Source: Kutzneria viridogrisea
GTDB taxonomy: Bacteria > Actinomycetota > Actinomycetes > Mycobacteriales > Pseudonocardiaceae
DNA: 64,000 nucleotides
Reading direction: 5' to 3'
Assembly: GCA_014138725.1 (NCBI GenBank)
Contig: JACJID010000004.1
Location: 744,001 to 808,000, forward strand
Each line of letters begins with the position of its first letter. Positions within the stretch are counted from its first letter, which is position 1. This document shows positions 23,707-32,802 of this stretch, in pieces. The notes beneath the pieces were generated by a model. It was not told the origin of the DNA. It did not search any database and saw only the letters and a list, made by a program, of their open reading frames with translations. Position numbers and translations under genes: made by a program.

Positions 23707-26112
23707 CTATTCCCACGTGTTGTCCGCGCCGACCACGGGAACGCCCTGGTCCGCGCGCCCCAGCCGGGTGCCGCGCTGGAAGGCCGCCATCGTGTCGCGG
23801 ACCTCCTCCGGTGAGCGCTCAGCGGGCTCACCGTCCACTTCGGACTCGTCGTTGAGGTCCCCGCGCAGCTGCGGGGCGAGGCTGGACTGCGGTTGGCGCT
23901 GCGGCAACTGGGGCTTGACGCCCTCGGGCCGTCCCTGCGGTATGGCCAGCGAGTCGGTGTGCGGGCCCTCGTCGCGGGCGGGCTCGTGCTCGGGCCACTG
24001 CGGGGCGAGTACCGGTTCCACCACCGGCGGCGGGGTGGTGCGCACCGACTCGGCCAGCCGCGAGCGGGACAGCGCCCAGAACTCGTCCAGTTCGGTGCCC
24101 GACAGCGAGTCGGCCACCTGCTCCTGCTCGGGCTGGGCGGGCACCTCGCGCTCGTGCACGGACTCGAGATCCTGCCTGCGCGCCAGCACCTGCGTGGGGA
24201 TCAGCACGATGGCACGGGTCCCGCCGTACGGGGACACCCGGAACTCGACGTTGATCTCCAGCTTGTGCGCCAGCCGCGCGATCACGAACAGGCCCAGCCG
24301 GGAGTCGGCCTTGAGCGCCATGGCGTCGAACTCGGGCGGGTCGGCCATCATCGCGTTGGCCCGGTCCCGGTCCCCCTCGCTCATACCCAGGCCCTGGTCC
24401 TCCACCTCCACCACCACGCCCTTGGCCACCAGCACGCTGCTGACCAGCACCTGGGAGCGCGGCGGGGAGAAGGTGGTGGCGTTGTCCACCAGCTCGGCGA
24501 TCAGGTGGATCGTGTCGGCCACGGCGGCGCCGACCACGGCCACGTCCGGCCCGTGCTGGACCTGGACCCGGTGGTACAGCTCGGTTTCCGAGACCGCGGC
24601 GCGCAGCACGTCGACCAGCTGCACGGCCTTGCGCCAGCGCCTGCCCGGCTGCTCGCCACCGAGGATGATCAGGTTCTCCGCGTTGCGGCGGGCACGGGTG
24701 GCCAGGTGGTCGAGCTGGAACAGCCGCTCCAGGCGCTGCGGGTCCTCCTCGCCGCGCTCCATCGCGTCCAGGATCTTCAGCTGGCGGTGCACCAGGCCCT
24801 GGTTGCGGTGGGCGATGCCGAGGAACACGTTGTGCACGCCGTCGCGGGCCTGCGCCTCGGTGACGGCCGCGGACACCGCGGTGTACTGGGCGGCGTTGAA
24901 GGCCACGGCCAGCTGGCCGATCTCGTCGCGGCCGTAGTTCAGGTCGGGCATCTCCTCGCGCACGTCGACCGTCTCACCGGCGCGCAGGCGGCGCACGATG
25001 TCGGGCAGCCGGTGGGTGGCCAGCTCCAGTGCCTCGGCGCGCAGCCGCGCCAGGCGGGTGACCAGCGCCTTGTCCACCAGAGTGCTGGAGACCCGCATGG
25101 CCACGATGATCGCCACGATGGCGGCCAGCAGGGCCAGGATGCTGCCGACCAGCACGCCGACCAGCTTGCCGTTGCCGTCGGACAGCGCCTGGGCGGAGAC
25201 CTCGTCGGCCTGCGTGACGGTCATCGCGATCAGGTCGTTGGAGACCTGGTTGGTGATCCGGTCCCAGTCCGACTCGGAGATCGGCAGCCCGCTGGTGGTG
25301 CCCTTGGGCCAGGCCCCGCGCTCGATCAGCCCGTTCTCCGCGTCGACCAGCTTGTGCCAGGAGTCGGTCGCGGTCAGCTTGCGGTACTTCTCGGCCACCG
25401 CCTCGCGCAGGAAGGGGGCGGTCTTGTCCAGCTCGGCGTGGTAGGAGCCGACCAGGGAGGTGAAGTCCAGGTGGTCGGCGGTGCTGAGCTGGCTGGTGCT
25501 GAAGGCCCCGGAGATCACCGAACTGGCCCGGGACATCAGGTCGGAGGCGCGGAAGACCGAGGTGGCCGCGATGCCGCCCTGGGTGGCGGTCACGTCGGGC
25601 ACGATGCGGGCCTGGGTGTCGAACAGGCTGGTCGCCGCGTCCAACAGGGTGTTGTAGAAGGCGTACACCTGGGTGCGGTCGATGCCGCCGGTGTCCACCG
25701 CGGAGCGGATCCTGGGCAGCTGGTCGAGGCTGGTGTTCAGCGTGCGGACCCGCTGCACGACCTCGTCGGGCGCGTTGTCCAGGATCGCGGTGATCGCGGT
25801 CTTCATCGAGGTCAGCGCCTGGTCGGTCTGCTGCTGCTGGTCGTGCAGTGCGCGCAGGCCGATCGCGGGCCGCCCCAGGTAGGCGACGCTGAGCTGGCGC
25901 TCCTTCTGCGCCGAACCCAGGGCGGTGACGGCCGGGATCGACACGTCGCGCACGCCGGAGGCGACCTGACGTGCGTAGAAACCGTCGAAAACCAGGTACG
26001 ACGCGGCGGCCACCCACATCACGATGAGCGTGATGCTGGGGATCAGAACAACACCGGCCAGCCGCGTTCTGATCGAACCGTGCTCGGCGGTGGTTTCACT
26101 CTTGTTCTTCAC
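23707..26112 (-). CDS. cvnA: conservon sensor kinase-like protein CvnA
   Basis: This 801-residue protein starts at GTG 26112. It has a transmembrane helix at about residues 20-40, a large extracytoplasmic nitrate/nitrite-sensing (NIT) type domain to about 315, a second helix (LVGVLVGSILALLAAIVAI), HAMP, a DHp-like segment (HRNQGLVHRQLKILDAMERG) and an ATPase domain with N-box LIAELVDNATTFSPP and G2 RLGLFVIARLA. A long acidic/glutamine-rich tail of about 170 residues ends the protein. In Cvn systems this protein signals to CvnB, CvnC and CvnD rather than to a response regulator. Confidence 0.92.
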   Translation of the reverse strand: MKNKSETTAEHGSIRTRLAGVVLIPSITLIVMWVAAASYLVFDGFYARQVASGVRDVSIPAVTALGSAQKERQLSVAYLGRPAIGLRALHDQQQQTDQALTSMKTAITAILDNAPDEVVQRVRTLNTSLDQLPRIRSAVDTGGIDRTQVYAFYNTLLDAATSLFDTQARIVPDVTATQGGIAATSVFRASDLMSRASSVISGAFSTSQLSTADHLDFTSLVGSYHAELDKTAPFLREAVAEKYRKLTATDSWHKLVDAENGLIERGAWPKGTTSGLPISESDWDRITNQVSNDLIAMTVTQADEVSAQALSDGNGKLVGVLVGSILALLAAIVAIIVAMRVSSTLVDKALVTRLARLRAEALELATHRLPDIVRRLRAGETVDVREEMPDLNYGRDEIGQLAVAFNAAQYTAVSAAVTEAQARDGVHNVFLGIAHRNQGLVHRQLKILDAMERGEEDPQRLERLFQLDHLATRARRNAENLIILGGEQPGRRWRKAVQLVDVLRAAVSETELYHRVQVQHGPDVAVVGAAVADTIHLIAELVDNATTFSPPRSQVLVSSVLVAKGVVVEVEDQGLGMSEGDRDRANAMMADPPEFDAMALKADSRLGLFVIARLAHKLEINVEFRVSPYGGTRAIVLIPTQVLARRQDLESVHEREVPAQPEQEQVADSLSGTELDEFWALSRSRLAESVRTTPPPVVEPVLAPQWPEHEPARDEGPHTDSLAIPQGRPEGVKPQLPQRQPQSSLAPQLRGDLNDESEVDGEPAERSPEEVRDTMAAFQRGTRLGRADQGVPVVGADNTWE

Positions 26113-26411
26113 GGCTCTCCACGAAGTGCGGAATCAACGCTGCGATTCGGGCGACCACCGCTGGCGTGTTGATCTTCCGATTGCGGTGGCGAATCTAGCA
26201 CGCGGCACTTTGCCTGCAAACGGGTGATCAGGCGAACACCAGGTGCCGTAGATCACTGCCGCGATGAACGCGCAGCGTACAGCGACGAACGGTCGCAACC
26301 GACCGTCCGACTGTTCACATTCACAGTTGATCAAGTGGTGTGAACGCCCGTTCCGGGGCCTTCACCCTTTTGGCGGTTCGTTCGGCGTGATCTGTCTGAG
26401 ATAGGTCTCGG
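26113..26411. promoter_or_regulatory. divergent control region between cvnA and the amine oxidase
   Basis: This 299-bp gap must hold the promoters of both divergent genes. GTTCACA (26313-26319) and TGTGAAC (26339-26345) form an inverted repeat around a TTGATCAA (26327-26334), a plausible regulator site. No clear -35/-10 pair was found. Confidence 0.35.
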
Positions 26412-28037
26412 GTGCCCGGTTCCAGTGCGTTCCACCAGTTGCGCCGACTCGCCGCTGACCACCGCGCCGCCGAACGACTGGGCATGCCCGTCGCGGAGTT
26501 CCGCGAGACCCGGCGGGCGGGCGCACTCAGCCGCCGCGAACTGCTGCGCCTGGGTGCTGCCGCCGGCGGCGGCCTGCTGCTCGCGAGCTCCGCGCCCGCC
26601 GCCGCGGCACCCCTGCGCGACAGCGCCCCGCGGGTCGCCGTGATCGGCGCGGGCATCTCCGGCCTGAGCACGGCGCTCACCCTGCGCGACGCCGGACTGC
26701 CCTGCACCGTGTACGAGGCCGGGGACCGCGTCGGCGGGCGCATGTACAGCGAGCGCCGCTACTGGGCGGGCGGGCAGACCTCCGAGTACGGCGGGGAGCT
26801 GATCGACTCCGAGCACAAGTCGATCCGGGCGCTGTGCGAGCGGTTCGGGCTGCCGCTGGTCGACGTCGCGGCGGCTCGTCCCGCGGGCAGCCGCGACGTG
26901 CTGCACTTCGGCGGCGCGTACTACGGCCAGGACCAGTTGGTCGCCGATTTCGGCCCGGTCTACCGGGCGGTCCGGGCCGACCTGCGCGCCGCGGGCGAGA
27001 TGCCCACCTGGCGCGGGGCCACCGCGGCCGGGGTCGAGCTGAGCACGATGAGCGTGGCGGAGTGGATCGAGACCCGGGTCCCCGGCGGGCGCAACTCGGT
27101 GATCGGCCGGTTCATCGACGACGCCTACGACGTGGAGTACGGGGCGGAGACCGTGGACCAGACCGCGGTCAACCTCGTCTACCTGCTGTCCGGGCAGGAC
27201 GACCTGAACGACCCCTCGGTCTGGGGTCAGTCCGACGAGCGCTTCCACATCGCGGGCGGCAACCAGCGCCTGCCCGAGGTGATCGCGGGCAGCCTGCCCC
27301 CGGGCACCGTGGAGTTGGGCTGGCGGCTGACCGCGCTGGCCGCCAACCCCGACGGCACGCAGACCCTGACCTTCAGCTGTGACGGCCGCACCCGCACCGT
27401 GCGGGCCGACCACACGGTGCTGACCGTGCCGCTGGCCGTGCTCAAGCGGCTGGACCTGGGCCGCGCCGGGTTCGACCCGCGCATGCGTGGCGCCATCGCC
27501 GCGATGCGCATGGGGTACTGCACCAAGTTGAACGTGCAGCTGCGGTCGCGCGTGTACGAGGGCCGCGGTCCGTGGCCGGGGGTCGCCAGCGGACGGGCCT
27601 TCTCCGACCTGGGCTTCCAGCAGACCTGGGACGCCACCTGGGGTCAGCCGGGGCAGCAGGGCATCCTCATCCAGTACGGCGGGGGCAACGGCGCGTGGCG
27701 GTTCCAGCCCGCCGGGCCGTTCCTGCGGGCCGAGGACCGCACCGTGCGGCAGGCCGCCGAGCAGGTCCTGGACAACGTGGACCTGGCGCTGCCCGGGGTG
27801 CGCCGCGCCTGGACGGGCCGCGCCACGCTGTCCGCCTGGCACCTGGACCCCAACACGCTCGGCGCCTACAGCTGCTACCCGATCGGGTACTGCCACCGCT
27901 ACGCGGGCTACGAAGGCACCCGGCAGGGCAACGTGCACCTGGCCGGTGAGCACACCAGCTTCGAGTCCCTGGGCTTCATGAACGGCGGGGTCGAGTCCGG
28001 CCAGCGCGCCGCCCGGGAGATCATCGGCTCGGTGTGA
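26412..28037 (+). CDS. flavin monoamine oxidase family protein, Tat-exported
   Basis: This 541-residue protein starts at GTG 26412; ATG 26484 is an alternative. A twin-arginine signal is visible (LSRRELLRLGAAAGGGLLLA, cleaved near SAPAAAA). Then come the FAD dinucleotide motif VAVIGAGISGLSTALTL, the GGRM flavin-contact motif and the C-terminal FAD motif HLAGEHTSFESLGFMNGG. The fold is that of monoamine and L-amino-acid oxidases, which release aldehyde or keto acid, ammonia and hydrogen peroxide. The amine substrate is unknown. It stands alone, divergent from the conservon. Confidence 0.9.
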   Translation: MPGSSAFHQLRRLAADHRAAERLGMPVAEFRETRRAGALSRRELLRLGAAAGGGLLLASSAPAAAAPLRDSAPRVAVIGAGISGLSTALTLRDAGLPCTVYEAGDRVGGRMYSERRYWAGGQTSEYGGELIDSEHKSIRALCERFGLPLVDVAAARPAGSRDVLHFGGAYYGQDQLVADFGPVYRAVRADLRAAGEMPTWRGATAAGVELSTMSVAEWIETRVPGGRNSVIGRFIDDAYDVEYGAETVDQTAVNLVYLLSGQDDLNDPSVWGQSDERFHIAGGNQRLPEVIAGSLPPGTVELGWRLTALAANPDGTQTLTFSCDGRTRTVRADHTVLTVPLAVLKRLDLGRAGFDPRMRGAIAAMRMGYCTKLNVQLRSRVYEGRGPWPGVASGRAFSDLGFQQTWDATWGQPGQQGILIQYGGGNGAWRFQPAGPFLRAEDRTVRQAAEQVLDNVDLALPGVRRAWTGRATLSAWHLDPNTLGAYSCYPIGYCHRYAGYEGTRQGNVHLAGEHTSFESLGFMNGGVESGQRAAREIIGSV

Positions 28038-28063
28038 GCACGGCTGGGCGGGACTCGCGGGCT

Positions 28064-28591
28064 TCAGGAGCAGTGCTGGGCCTTGGCGAACGCGCTGTCC
28101 AGGGCCTTGTTCTTGCGCAGTTGGGCGGTCGGGTCGCCGGCGTCGCCCAGCTGCGCCATGCTGTCGCGCATCGCGGCCACGGCCTTCTCGTAGCTGGCGG
28201 TGTCGGTGATCGAGGCGCCGCTCAGCGTGGTCTTGGCCTTGGCGAGGCTCTGTTGGGCCGAGGTCAGTGCGCCCAGCGCCTTGTCCACGGCCTCCTGCCC
28301 GCCCTCCACCGGGGCGGGACCGGCCTTCTTGATGCCCTCGGCCAGGGACTGCACGGCGCCGGACACGGTGTCCAGGTAGCCGACCAGGCTGGCTCTGGCC
28401 TGCTGCGGGTTGGCCGGGTCCACCGTCGGGGCCTGCGCCAGTTTGGGCGACTCCGACTTGGCCGACTGGCAGATCTGGTCCACCCAGGCCACCGCGGGCG
28501 CGTCCGGGTCGGGCGGGGGCGCCGCCGCGGTGCCACAGCCGCCGAGGGCCAGCACGGCGAGCACGGCACCGGCGAGGAGGCGAGGATTCAT
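28064..28591 (-). CDS. small lipoprotein, function unknown
   Basis: This 175-residue protein starts at ATG 28591. A signal peptide (MNPRLLAGAVLAVLALGGCG) ends in the lipobox LGGC, so it should be lipid-anchored on the outer membrane face. The mature part is alanine-rich and helical with conserved-looking cysteines in WVDQICQSA and at the C-terminal AQHCS. No enzyme motif is visible. Similar helical lipoproteins are frequent in Pseudonocardiales. A single repeat-like unit (GGCGGGACTCGCGGGC) lies in the 26-bp gap to the amine oxidase. Confidence 0.75.
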   Translation of the reverse strand: MNPRLLAGAVLAVLALGGCGTAAAPPPDPDAPAVAWVDQICQSAKSESPKLAQAPTVDPANPQQARASLVGYLDTVSGAVQSLAEGIKKAGPAPVEGGQEAVDKALGALTSAQQSLAKAKTTLSGASITDTASYEKAVAAMRDSMAQLGDAGDPTAQLRKNKALDSAFAKAQHCS

Positions 28592-28769
28592 GGCAGCAAG
28601 GTATGACCCGCAACACGGTGGAACAAGAGCCGTAACACCGATTGTCATCAACGCTCCGAGACCGCTCGGCGTTTTTGTGGGATGAGCACAGTTATCAGGA
28701 TCGCACAAAACTGTCGTACGGTTTCATCACATACAACAAACACGAGAAACTGTCACGAAAAATTCGCCT

Positions 28770-28799
28770 TTGACAGCTGACGTAGATCGAACTTATGAT
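28770..28799 (+). promoter_or_regulatory. strong vegetative-type promoter of the PucR pair
   Basis: A consensus TTGACA (28770-28775) and a near-consensus TATGAT (28794-28799) are 18 bp apart. Transcription would start near 28806, about 60 nt before the first PucR gene. The surrounding 270-bp gap is unusually AT-rich for this genome. Confidence 0.7.
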
Positions 28800-28865
28800 C
28801 GCGGTCACAAATTACCGACCAGTAGCCAAGAGCGCGGCAGCCCGTTTTGTGCGAGCGACTAGGGG

Positions 28866-30131
28866 ATGATCATGCCGACGGAATTGGGCACTCGAGTCCC
28901 GACGGCGCGTCGTAGCGCCGAGGTCCTCGGGGAGGGCAACGCACGCGGCAGAGCGATCCAGCTCTGGATCTCGCTGCCCCCTGACCTGGTGCAACGGTTC
29001 CGGCCACACGTGCAGCCGCTGGCCAGGGACATGATCCGCGAGATCCAACTGGCGGTGCCCGCCTATGCGCTGCCACTGCGCGGTGAGTTCGGCAAGGTGA
29101 TGACCAGCAGTATCGAACAGGCGATTCTGCGCTGTATGGACACCGCCGAGACCCAGGCCCGGCATGACGAGCAGTGGGCGGGTGTGTTCCGCCATCTGGG
29201 ACGAATCGAATTCACCGAGGGCCGCAACCTGGACCACCTACAGACCGCGTACCGGGTCGGCGGGCGGGTGGCCTGGCGGCACGTGGCCGCGTTCGGCCAG
29301 CAGCAGCGGCTGCCCGCCGAGGTGTTCAGCGTGGCCGCCGAGGCCATCTTCGCCTACGTGGACGAGTTGTCCGCGCTGTCCATCGAGGGCTACACCGCGG
29401 CACAGGCCGAGGCGGTGGGCTCCACCGAGCGCCGCCGCCGCAGGTTGCTGGAGCTGATCCTGTCCGAGCCGCCCGCCTCCCCGCAGGCCATCGCCGAGGC
29501 GGCCAAGCTGGCCCGCTGGCGGCTGCCCGAGCGGGTCACGGTGATCGCCCTGGAGCAGCGCGCCGACCAGCACCGCATCCCCGCGCCCGCGTTGCAGGTC
29601 GACGGGCTGGTGGACCTGGAGGGCGACCGGCCCTGCGTGCTGACCGCCGCCCCGCCGCGCGCCCTGCACCAGCTCGCCAGGTCCCTGCAGGGCTGGCGGG
29701 CCTGCGTGGGCCCGACGGTGTCCCTGGGCGAGGCGGCCGTCTCACTGCGACTGGCCCGGCGGGCGATCACCCTGGTGCAGCGCGGGATCATCCCGGACCG
29801 CCCGGTGACCTGGTGCGAGGAGAACCTGTCCCAGCTGTGGTTGCTGGCCGACGAGTTCCTGGTGTCCAAGCTGGTGGAGCGCACGCTGGCCCCGCTGGCC
29901 GGGCTGACCACCAAGCAGCGCGACCGGATCGCGGAAACCCTGTTGGCCTGGCTGGAAACCCGGGGCGGCGCCCCGGAGGTGGCCGAGCGCCTGCGCATCC
30001 ACCCGCAGACCGTGCGCTACCGCATGCGGCAGGTGGAGAAGCTGTTCGGCCCCAGCCTCGCCGACCCCGACGCCCGGCTGGACCTGGAGATCGCGCTGCG
30101 CGCCCAGCACCTGCTGTGGTCGGCTCGGTGA
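28866..30131 (+). CDS. PucR-type HTH regulator, first of tandem pair
   Basis: This 421-residue protein starts at ATG 28866 or ATG 28872. It has an all-helical N-terminal domain (LPPDLVQRFRPHVQPLARDM, then YRVGGRVAWRHV and EAIFAYVDELSALSIEGYT), a middle GGDEF-like region without catalytic residues, and the PucR C-terminal HTH (LLAWLETRGGAPEVAERL, IHPQTVRYRMRQVEKLFG). It overlaps the next regulator by 4 bp. The four similar proteins in the window suggest recent family expansion. The effector and targets are unknown. Confidence 0.87.
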   Translation: MIMPTELGTRVPTARRSAEVLGEGNARGRAIQLWISLPPDLVQRFRPHVQPLARDMIREIQLAVPAYALPLRGEFGKVMTSSIEQAILRCMDTAETQARHDEQWAGVFRHLGRIEFTEGRNLDHLQTAYRVGGRVAWRHVAAFGQQQRLPAEVFSVAAEAIFAYVDELSALSIEGYTAAQAEAVGSTERRRRRLLELILSEPPASPQAIAEAAKLARWRLPERVTVIALEQRADQHRIPAPALQVDGLVDLEGDRPCVLTAAPPRALHQLARSLQGWRACVGPTVSLGEAAVSLRLARRAITLVQRGIIPDRPVTWCEENLSQLWLLADEFLVSKLVERTLAPLAGLTTKQRDRIAETLLAWLETRGGAPEVAERLRIHPQTVRYRMRQVEKLFGPSLADPDARLDLEIALRAQHLLWSAR

Positions 30132-31327
30132 CCCGAGCGACCGCGTCGGCGCTGACCGGGCTGTGGTCGGCGCTGCCCCCGCAGTTGGCCGCGCTGCTGG
30201 GGCCCCGCGTGCGCGAGGTGGCCGTGCAGATCGAGGCCGAGGTGCAGCACTGCGTCCCGGAGCTGTACCGGCCGGGCAACCCGCAGTTCGGCGCCGACCT
30301 GACCGCGGCCATCGAGTCGGCCGTGGCGCAGTTCGTGGACCGGCTGGCCGACCCGGACGCCCCGCAGGCCGACCGGGCCAAGGTGTTCCGCGACCTGGGC
30401 CTGGTCGGTCCGAGCCTGGACGCGCTGCAGACCGCCTACCGGGTCGGCGCCCGCGCCGCGTGGCGGGAGGTGTCGCGGCTGTGCCGGGACGCCCGGGTGC
30501 CGATCCGCACCCAGTGCCTGATCGCCGAGGCGATCTTCGCCTACATCGACGAGCTGTCCGCGCTGTCGGTGGAGGGGCACGCACTGGCGAGGGCGGCCCA
30601 GGCAGGTTCGGTGGAACGCAGGCGCCGACAGCTGCTGGAGCTGATCCTGTCCGGAGTGGACAGTGCGTCCCCCGCGCTGACCGGGCTGGCCGAGGCGGTG
30701 CACTGGCCGGTGCCCGAGCGGGTGCTGGTCGTGGCGCTGGAGGGCACCGAGCCCGCGCTGAACCAGCAGGTGGACCCGCGGGTGCTGGTCGACCTGGAGG
30801 GCGAGCAGCCGTGCATGGTGGTGTCCGATCAGGACCGTGACCTGGTGGCGCGGGTGGCCGAGGGCCTGCCGCGCAGCTGGCGTGCGGCGGCCGGACCCGG
30901 TGTGCCGCTTGGCGAGGCGCAGCGTTCACTGGTCTGGGCGCACCGCACGCTGGGACTTCTCCGCCGCGGGCTGCTCGCCGAGCAGCGGCTGACCTGGTTC
31001 GACAACCACATGTCCCAGCTGTGGCTGCTGCTGGACCCGTTCATGGTGCGGCAGATGTCCGAGCGGGCGCTGGCTCCGCTGGCCGAGCTGACCGGCAAGC
31101 AGCACACCAAGTTGAGCGAAACCCTGTTGGCCTGGCTGGAAACCCGGGGCAGCGCCGAGGAGCTGGCCCAGCGGCTGGACATCCACCCGCAGACCGTGCG
31201 CTATCGCATGCGGCAGTTGGAGAAGCTGTTCGGTGACCAGTTGGCCGCGCCCGGCGCGCGGTTCGACCTGGAGGTCTCCCTGCGGGCCAGGCGCAGCTTG
31301 GAGCTGGTGGGCGAACTGGACCGGTGA
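30128..31327 (+). CDS. PucR-type HTH regulator, second of tandem pair
   Basis: This 399-residue protein starts at GTG 30128, overlapping the preceding stop (GTGA). It is homologous to the first regulator across its length: YRVGARAAWREVSRLCRDA, EAIFAYIDELSALSVEGHA, then the C-terminal HTH LLAWLETRGSAEELAQRLD and IHPQTVRYRMRQLEKLFG. It arose by tandem duplication. The pair may form hetero-oligomers; that is inference. Its stop codon is inside a 10-bp-stem hairpin shared with the convergent surface-protein gene. Confidence 0.87.
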   Translation: MTRATASALTGLWSALPPQLAALLGPRVREVAVQIEAEVQHCVPELYRPGNPQFGADLTAAIESAVAQFVDRLADPDAPQADRAKVFRDLGLVGPSLDALQTAYRVGARAAWREVSRLCRDARVPIRTQCLIAEAIFAYIDELSALSVEGHALARAAQAGSVERRRRQLLELILSGVDSASPALTGLAEAVHWPVPERVLVVALEGTEPALNQQVDPRVLVDLEGEQPCMVVSDQDRDLVARVAEGLPRSWRAAAGPGVPLGEAQRSLVWAHRTLGLLRRGLLAEQRLTWFDNHMSQLWLLLDPFMVRQMSERALAPLAELTGKQHTKLSETLLAWLETRGSAEELAQRLDIHPQTVRYRMRQLEKLFGDQLAAPGARFDLEVSLRARRSLELVGELDR

Positions 31328-31344
31328 CGGCTCACCGTCACCGG
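31321..31344. terminator. bidirectional hairpin between convergent genes
   Basis: CCGGTGACGG pairs perfectly with CCGTCACCGG across the loop CTCA. The left arm contains the stop codon of the second PucR gene, and the right arm ends 8 bp before the stop of the surface-protein gene. Confidence 0.7.
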
Positions 31345-31352
31345 TCCCCAGC

Positions 31353-32585
31353 TCAGCCCCGTGCCCGGCGCCGCTGCACCAGCAGCAGCCCGATGCCCGT
31401 CAACAGCAACAGCGCGCCGAGGCCGATCGGCCACGCCACCGAGGCCCCGGTGTAGGCCAACCCGGTCGGCGTGGTCGGCGTGCTGCCGTCCACCGGCGGC
31501 ACCACGGGCGCGGTGCTCGTCGTGGTCGGCAGCGGCTCGCTGGTCGGCGTGCCGATCGTGGACGTGGCCGAACCCGAGGTCGTTGACGTCGTGGTCGGTG
31601 CCGTGGTTGTCGTGGTCGGCGGCGCGGTCGTCGTGGTGGTCGGCTTGGTCGTCGTGGTGGTGGTCGGTGCCGTGGTCGTGGTGGGCGCCGTCGTGGTGGT
31701 GGTCGGTGCCGTGGTGGTCGTGGTCGGCGGCGCGGTGGTCGTCGTGGTCGTGGTGGGCGCCGTCGTGGTCGTGGTCGTGGTCGTCGTGGTGGGCGCCGTG
31801 GTTGTCGTGGTCGTGGTCGTGGTCGGCGGCACCGTGGTTGTTGTCGTGGTCGGCGCCGTGGTGGTCGTGGTCGGCGGGGTGGTCGTGGTGGTGGTCGTCG
31901 GCGCCGTGGTCGTGGTGGTCGGCACGGTCGTGGTGGTGGTGGTGGTCGTCGGCGGGGCGGTGGTGGTGCTGGTCGGCGGGGCGTCGGCCACGGTGAAGCT
32001 GATCAGCTGGGCGTCCTGCCCGGCGTCCAGGGTGCAGGCCGAGGTGAAGGTGCCCAGCCCGGTCGCGGTGCCGTCGGGGCGCTTGGGGGTCAGCGTGGTG
32101 GCGAAGTTGCCCACCGTCACCGTGGAGGCGCCCGGCTTCGGGATGACCGCGGTCGGCACCGAGCCGGAGGCCACCGTCTCGAAGGACCCGGAGGCGGGCA
32201 CCGGGGTCTTCGGAATGGACAGCCCCGGAATCTTGATGTCCAGCGGGGAACCGGCCACGGAGAGCGTCACCCCGGCCTCGGCGGTGCCTTCCACCGTGCT
32301 CGCGCCGACCAGGCTCAGCCCCTGGGTCGCGGTCGGCGGCACGGTGGCCGTCGCGGAGAAATCAGTGGTCCTCAACTCCCCGCCCACGGTGGCCGGGGTG
32401 TCGATGGTCGCCCTGATCCGCACGGACAGCACCTGGTTGCCGATCAGCGGGAACGGGCAGGTGAAGGTCAGGGTCTTGTCCACCTTGACCGGGGCCGCGC
32501 TGCTCAGCCCGGCACCGACTCCGACACCGAGCAACACCACCCCCGCCGCTGTCCCGGCTAACAGTCGAGCATTCCGCACACGCAT
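31353..32585 (-). CDS. DUF6801-type cell-wall protein with threonine stalk and LAYTG sortase motif
   Basis: The start is taken as ATG 32585 because AGGGAG lies 8 bases before it; ATG 32591 is too close. The 410-residue protein has a signal peptide (about 30 residues), a beta-rich domain of about 170 residues matching DUF6801 (TFTCPFPLIGNQVLSVRIRA; LVGASTVEGTAEAGV), and a threonine stalk of about 150 residues (runs of 3-9 Thr broken by AP, VP or PP). It ends in a sorting signal: LAYTG, a hydrophobic helix and RRRARG. LAXTG is the recognition type of actinobacterial class-E sortases, so the protein should be covalently bound to peptidoglycan. The stalk is encoded by a near-microsatellite of GGTGGTCGTGGTCGG-like units. 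Confidence 0.85.
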   Translation of the reverse strand: MRVRNARLLAGTAAGVVLLGVGVGAGLSSAAPVKVDKTLTFTCPFPLIGNQVLSVRIRATIDTPATVGGELRTTDFSATATVPPTATQGLSLVGASTVEGTAEAGVTLSVAGSPLDIKIPGLSIPKTPVPASGSFETVASGSVPTAVIPKPGASTVTVGNFATTLTPKRPDGTATGLGTFTSACTLDAGQDAQLISFTVADAPPTSTTTAPPTTTTTTTTVPTTTTTAPTTTTTTTPPTTTTTAPTTTTTTVPPTTTTTTTTTAPTTTTTTTTTTAPTTTTTTTAPPTTTTTAPTTTTTAPTTTTAPTTTTTTKPTTTTTAPPTTTTTAPTTTSTTSGSATSTIGTPTSEPLPTTTSTAPVVPPVDGSTPTTPTGLAYTGASVAWPIGLGALLLLTGIGLLLVQRRRARG

Positions 32586-32591
32586 TCTCAT

Positions 32592-32802
32592 ATCTCCCTA
32601 ATCGAGGAGGGGAGAGCCCAGGTTACCCATCAGTAAAAATGCGCAGAAAACTACAGGAATGCGCGCGAGAAATTAGAGGACAGCATAGTTGTCAGCTATC
32701 GTCAAAACTCCGATCGCGAACTGTCGACAGGGAACAAGAACCGATTCAGCGCCGGGGGTGGTGTTACTGTGCCAGCCCGGAGCGGAACCGGAGGTGGCGA
32801 GC
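32592..32802. promoter_or_regulatory. divergent control region, surface protein / PucR
   Basis: This AT-richer 211-bp gap serves both divergent genes. GTTGTCAGCTATCG and similar TTG-containing segments could be -35 elements, but no convincing promoter pair was identified. GGAGGT stands 7 bases before the PucR ATG. Confidence 0.4.

Noticed and set aside
26113-26411. Small gene in the conservon/amine-oxidase gap
   Set aside because: No frame there has both a plausible ribosome-binding site and typical codon bias; the gap is better seen as a control region.
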